The position numbers were made by a program, and so were the translations under genes. A model generated the notes under the pieces. That model did no database searches. It was given only the letters and a program-made list of their open reading frames with translations, and was not told the DNA's origin. Shown in pieces: positions 60,400 through 64,000 of a stretch of 64,000 nt of DNA; the stretch's first letter is position 1; each line of letters begins with the position of its first letter. Source of the stretch: Poronia punctata (taxonomy: Eukaryota > Ascomycota > Sordariomycetes > Xylariales > Xylariaceae); contig MU401507.1 in assembly GCA_022579005.1 (NCBI GenBank), positions 126,066-190,065 of the forward strand, in the 5' to 3' direction.

Positions 60400-61365
60400 A
60401 TTTGGGCCCGGTTCCAGTTGGATGTTTTGATGAAATGAAAATTTACGATGGAAGCAGGAGTTTAGGATTGGCGGTCCCTGGTCTCATAGTGTTATAGCGG
60501 CGTTTCATCTAGATATCTGCTCTTGTTCAGTGCCCAAACCTCCCACCTAACTTTGACCTTTGTCACATTCTCGATATTATATGTATATCAAATATTGTCA
60601 TATAGTTAGCTACCAACATTACCTCTTATGGTGATACTCACCGTGGTTTCCCTAGACAACGAGCATCGATATGGATGCTCCCATCTTACCATGAGTTCTC
60701 AGCCAAGCCTGGAACAGTACTGTAAAGGTCAAAGTCAAGGCCACAAATTCTCCGCCAGGGAGGCCCGTGAGCATTGCCATACCTACTACTTGCGTAGGTA
60801 AAAGATTCGACAGGCAAAACAATGGACTAGACAGCTAGACTAGGTAGGTTAGAATTATCAGAATACTTCTTACTTTATTTTTCCTCGTAGTCAATCGTAT
60901 CAAAGCATATTAGACTAGGTAGACTAAAGTTATTTATGCAGGACAGATTGCTGGTAGGTAAGGTAACCCAGGAATTCGAATGGCATTTTGACGTCAGGGC
61001 GTTTCTTTCTTTCTTTCTTTACGATATCTTCGGTAAGAATCTCCACTACGGTTACATCCGCTGCGGCCTTCCTACACTACCTATACCTACATACACAAAA
61101 AGGAAGAAAGAAACCCCCCTGCCCCCCCCCCCCGGGCCAAAGCACAGATAATTTTAGATGGAAAATTTTCTCCATTTTAAAATTGGAACTGTTTACAGAT
61201 GATGATGATGAATTCTTGATATTAATACTATTTATTTATTTATTTATTTTCAATCAACTTCTTACCAAGTAGTTAATCCCATAACTCCGGATTCCCCCCG
61301 GCATGAAATTTGATGAATGATATCAGTACTGCCCCCGACGATTCCTATCATATCCTACAACCCTC
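60400..61365. other. Intergenic spacer
   Basis: About 970 bp with simple repeats (TTTC near 61,005-61,020, a C-tract at about 61,121-61,133, GATGAT and ATTT runs near 61,200-61,250). No gene is supported. Confidence 0.5.
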
Positions 61366-61566
61366 CTAACGCCACTTGTGATACATGCCGTATTCCAAGC
61401 AATCGTCTCCGTGGGAGGAATGATCCTCGCATACCAAGTTGGGACAGTATGGTGTCTGGACGTAATCGGAGTCGCAGGTCGTCATCCAGTAGTATACGCC
61501 CTCGCCGTTTAGAGGGCCTCGGCCGCATTTTAGGCAGTAATACCACCAACGCCATGCGTGACACAT
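61366..61566 (-). CDS. Small Cys-rich hypothetical protein
   Basis: A 66-residue frame from the ATG at 61566; the frame is open further upstream to 61719, but that part is low-complexity sequence from a GGTGA repeat. The peptide begins MCHAWRWWYYCLKCGRG and continues with further Cys and His residues (TTCDSDY, PYCPNLVCEDHSSHGDDC), seven Cys in all, spaced as CxxC-type pairs that could bind zinc. There is no signal peptide. It may be a complete small protein or one exon of a larger gene. I do not recognise a named family with certainty. Confidence 0.4.
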   Translation of the reverse strand: MCHAWRWWYYCLKCGRGPLNGEGVYYWMTTCDSDYVQTPYCPNLVCEDHSSHGDDCLEYGMYHKWR

Positions 61567-64000
61567 GGTTTTAAGATGGAGAGGTGAGGTGAGGTGAGGT
61601 GAGGTAGGTAAGGTTGTGTGATGTGAATTTTGAAGAGTGTGGTTGAAGAGGGTACGAGAGCATGTATAAAAGTATTGCTCTGGCCTCTCCCTCTTCGAGT
61701 AGCCTTTGTCCCTGTTCACAGTGATTGATGCCCTCGGCAGGTCCTAAAAGACACGACACGGTCAGTGTGCTCGAGTAGGTGAACAGGTACCTAACCTGCA
61801 TAAAGCAATCCGTGGAAAGAATGCAAAGTCGATATTACCTTGAAAGCCACAGGAAAGCACGAGTTGTATATTACGGTGAATTCTGCGGGGCCCAGATAGA
61901 GGCAAAGGAGTTTGACATGATGAGAGGCGTATCCAGGATTTCGGTTCGCATATATTGGTGGGAAGGGGGTTCCGGCTAGATACTTATATGTATGCCATGA
62001 TGGGCACTAGGTTTAGGTAGGAGAAGGTTTGGCAGCACGCCATTTTCAGATGCGGTGCGATAAACTTTAGAAAGCACATACAGACGTATATGTGTATGTG
62101 CCCTCTCTTGCAAATAGCTTCCTCGGCTACCCAACCCCTCATGTCGCTCGCTGTGCCATTGTCCCATCGTGTGTCCCTCTTCTTGACCGGAACCGGATTT
62201 CAGATCCTGCAGAAACAGGTAGCAGGGATCACCGCAGAGGACCCTGAAATGGCAAATCGATAGATTGATGGCCCTTGAGAATTTATGCAGGTAAGGTGGT
62301 AGGATGTGATGCGATGGAGAGAGAAAACTTGAGGAGACCGCCCGATGGACCCTGAAACGAGGTCGGTTAGGCATGAGGAAACGATATTAATGGTCTCTTC
62401 TTCCCACCGGCCCAGACGGCCCAGACAGGTCCAAGCGGGATAGCTCGTCTATCCTCGGCCAGCAACGGCAGTGTAACCCAAGGTAGGTAGGTAAGGTGAT
62501 GTTGCCTCGGCGGATGCTGCTCTGCTGCTCTGCTGCTCTGCTGCGACTGGGATAGGATGATTTCTGTGAGGCTAAAACAGAATCTGGAGCTTTGGCCATG
62601 TAAGCGCTTCCGTATGTAATTTGGTAATAGACTTACGTATTAGATAATAGCCGGAATGCAAACAAACCCGTGGGCTCCATCCATGTCTATACTCTTACCT
62701 CTGCAGGTAGGCATTCCGCTGCTGCATAGGACTTGTCACGATGCAGTACGGTACAGTACCTGACTGACTACATGGCGATAAGTAACGCAGGTACGGAAAT
62801 GAATGAGTCAAAAAGCACATTACCAGATCTAGGTACATGTGACGGTCAGGGTTACTGCCAGCTGTCGTTGACGCTGCTCGGGTTCAGTGCAGATGTTCAG
62901 TTGGAGTCTGTGAACTTGTGATGATGCCTAAACCTCCTGACGGTGAGAGTTTAGAGCTAGTTGGAGTTAGCGTCCTGCAAGCACTTATAGTTTTCTGGAG
63001 ACATCAATGGTTGTATAAGACTGAACTAGCCGTAGATGTCCTAGCTCCCATACGGCTTGCCATTAACCCCTGTCTAGATCATCCATGACAACCCCACTTG
63101 TCAAGGCCAAGACTCCTCTTAATGTTTGCACGTGGTTGGGAGGTTTCCCTAAATCAGGTTGAAACAGAGAGAGGTTTTAGGCAGATAGGGCTTGTCCAGT
63201 TGGTACATCATTCCTCACCCCTCATCGGCGAGGTACTTAATCTCCCCTGAACACTTGCAATCGAACGGTTGTTTGTTGGCAGAATATGCTGGCGGTAAAA
63301 TCATACACGTGAGTTGTAGTTACACCGTGCTGCTATCGTCTCCAAAGTGGCAAAGTATAACAAATTGGGCACTGTAAGAATGAGATCAATGTTGGTCCTT
63401 GGGAATTATTTTCCGGATAAGGTTCAGGAACATGTCCTTGAAAACAAACTGAAAACTTGAGCTTATAAATCGGGTGTAGAGTTAGACATACAACACCTGC
63501 CGGTTAATGATGGCCTACATCTGGAGATGATTAGGTATGTTTGTAGGTACTTGAATGTAATGTCACACCCCTGATAAGGAAATGACGTAGGCAGCCTAGT
63601 AACTCTTGCCAAACTCTGTATGTTTGCAAATATAGGAATTCCATATTAAATCCCAACATTGTATCTCATCTCTTAATTAGAAACACCTTACCTTTAACCT
63701 ACCTAGGAGACAGAGGAATATACAACTTGTTGCGCTAAGAAATGTCACCTATTTAACAACGTCCAACGCAGTTGTAAACCTACTACCACAATGTGCATAG
63801 ATCTACATACTCTGTACCTGAGTGTTGTTGTTACCCATATGTAGTTAAGTACGTACGTGTACTTACATGCAGCTATCTATCATTTGGACAAACTTTGATA
63901 AACTACTCGTAACAGTAATCCCAGATGTAACTGACTCACTGAGCTGAGCTACCTTCACCCTGATCAATCCTTCAGCTCAGGATACATTTTATCAAGTCCT
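61567..64000. other. Intergenic to the window end
   Basis: About 2.4 kb with no supported gene. It has a five-fold GGTGA repeat (about 61,580-61,605) and a CTGCTCTG repeat (about 62,516-62,542). Open frames are at most 132 codons without recognisable features. A gene could begin beyond the right edge. Confidence 0.5.

Overview
The window comes from a filamentous ascomycete (Pezizomycotina, most likely Sordariomycetes; this is an inference). The evidence is: introns of about 55-160 nt with GT...CTAAC/CTGAC...AG signals, widely spaced eukaryotic genes, two long AT-rich blocks with the TA-rich, CA/TG-poor look of repeat-induced point mutation (RIP), and proteins typical of this group (VIB-1/XprG, HAM-2/Far11, a DUF2011-type protein, a KAR9+GAR protein, Mgm1). 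I could run no searches, so all family names come from motif reading.

Layout. 1-~5,950: RIP-degraded transposon block, ending in a 9-bp minisatellite. 7,204-10,571: a seven-transmembrane receptor-like gene (+) converging on a DUF2011-type nuclear-looking gene (-) that has a 26-nt first exon. 11,814-12,061: homopolymer tracts around a 10-N assembly gap. 13,070-15,418: VIB-1/XprG-type NDT80-domain transcription factor (-), with an apparent 4-bp duplication frameshift. 18,290-18,694: a 405-bp inverted-repeat element with TA target duplication (Tc1/mariner-type MITE). 20,390-27,850: a RIP-degraded Tad1/LINE-like retrotransposon on the minus strand, bounded by a perfect 17-bp direct repeat. 27,851-39,122: about 11 kb with no convincing gene, only simple repeats.

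39,123-60,399 is gene-dense: an Itt1/RNF14-like RBR ubiquitin ligase (-), a dolichyl-diphosphatase (+), a HAM-2/Far11 STRIPAK subunit (+, with an apparent frameshift), a KAR9/GAR microtubule-cortex protein (-), a cystinosin-like PQ-loop transporter (+), a Dug3-like class II glutamine amidotransferase (+) and the mitochondrial dynamin Mgm1 (+). A small Cys-rich ORF lies at 61,366-61,566, and the rest is intergenic.

There is no operon-like logic: these are housekeeping and developmental genes between transposon blocks. Two of them, vib-1 (incompatibility/starvation response) and ham-2 (hyphal fusion), act in hyphal interaction in Neurospora, and both show apparent reading-frame breaks in conserved coding sequence. 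That is either residual assembly error or real loss of function, and it is the point most worth checking.
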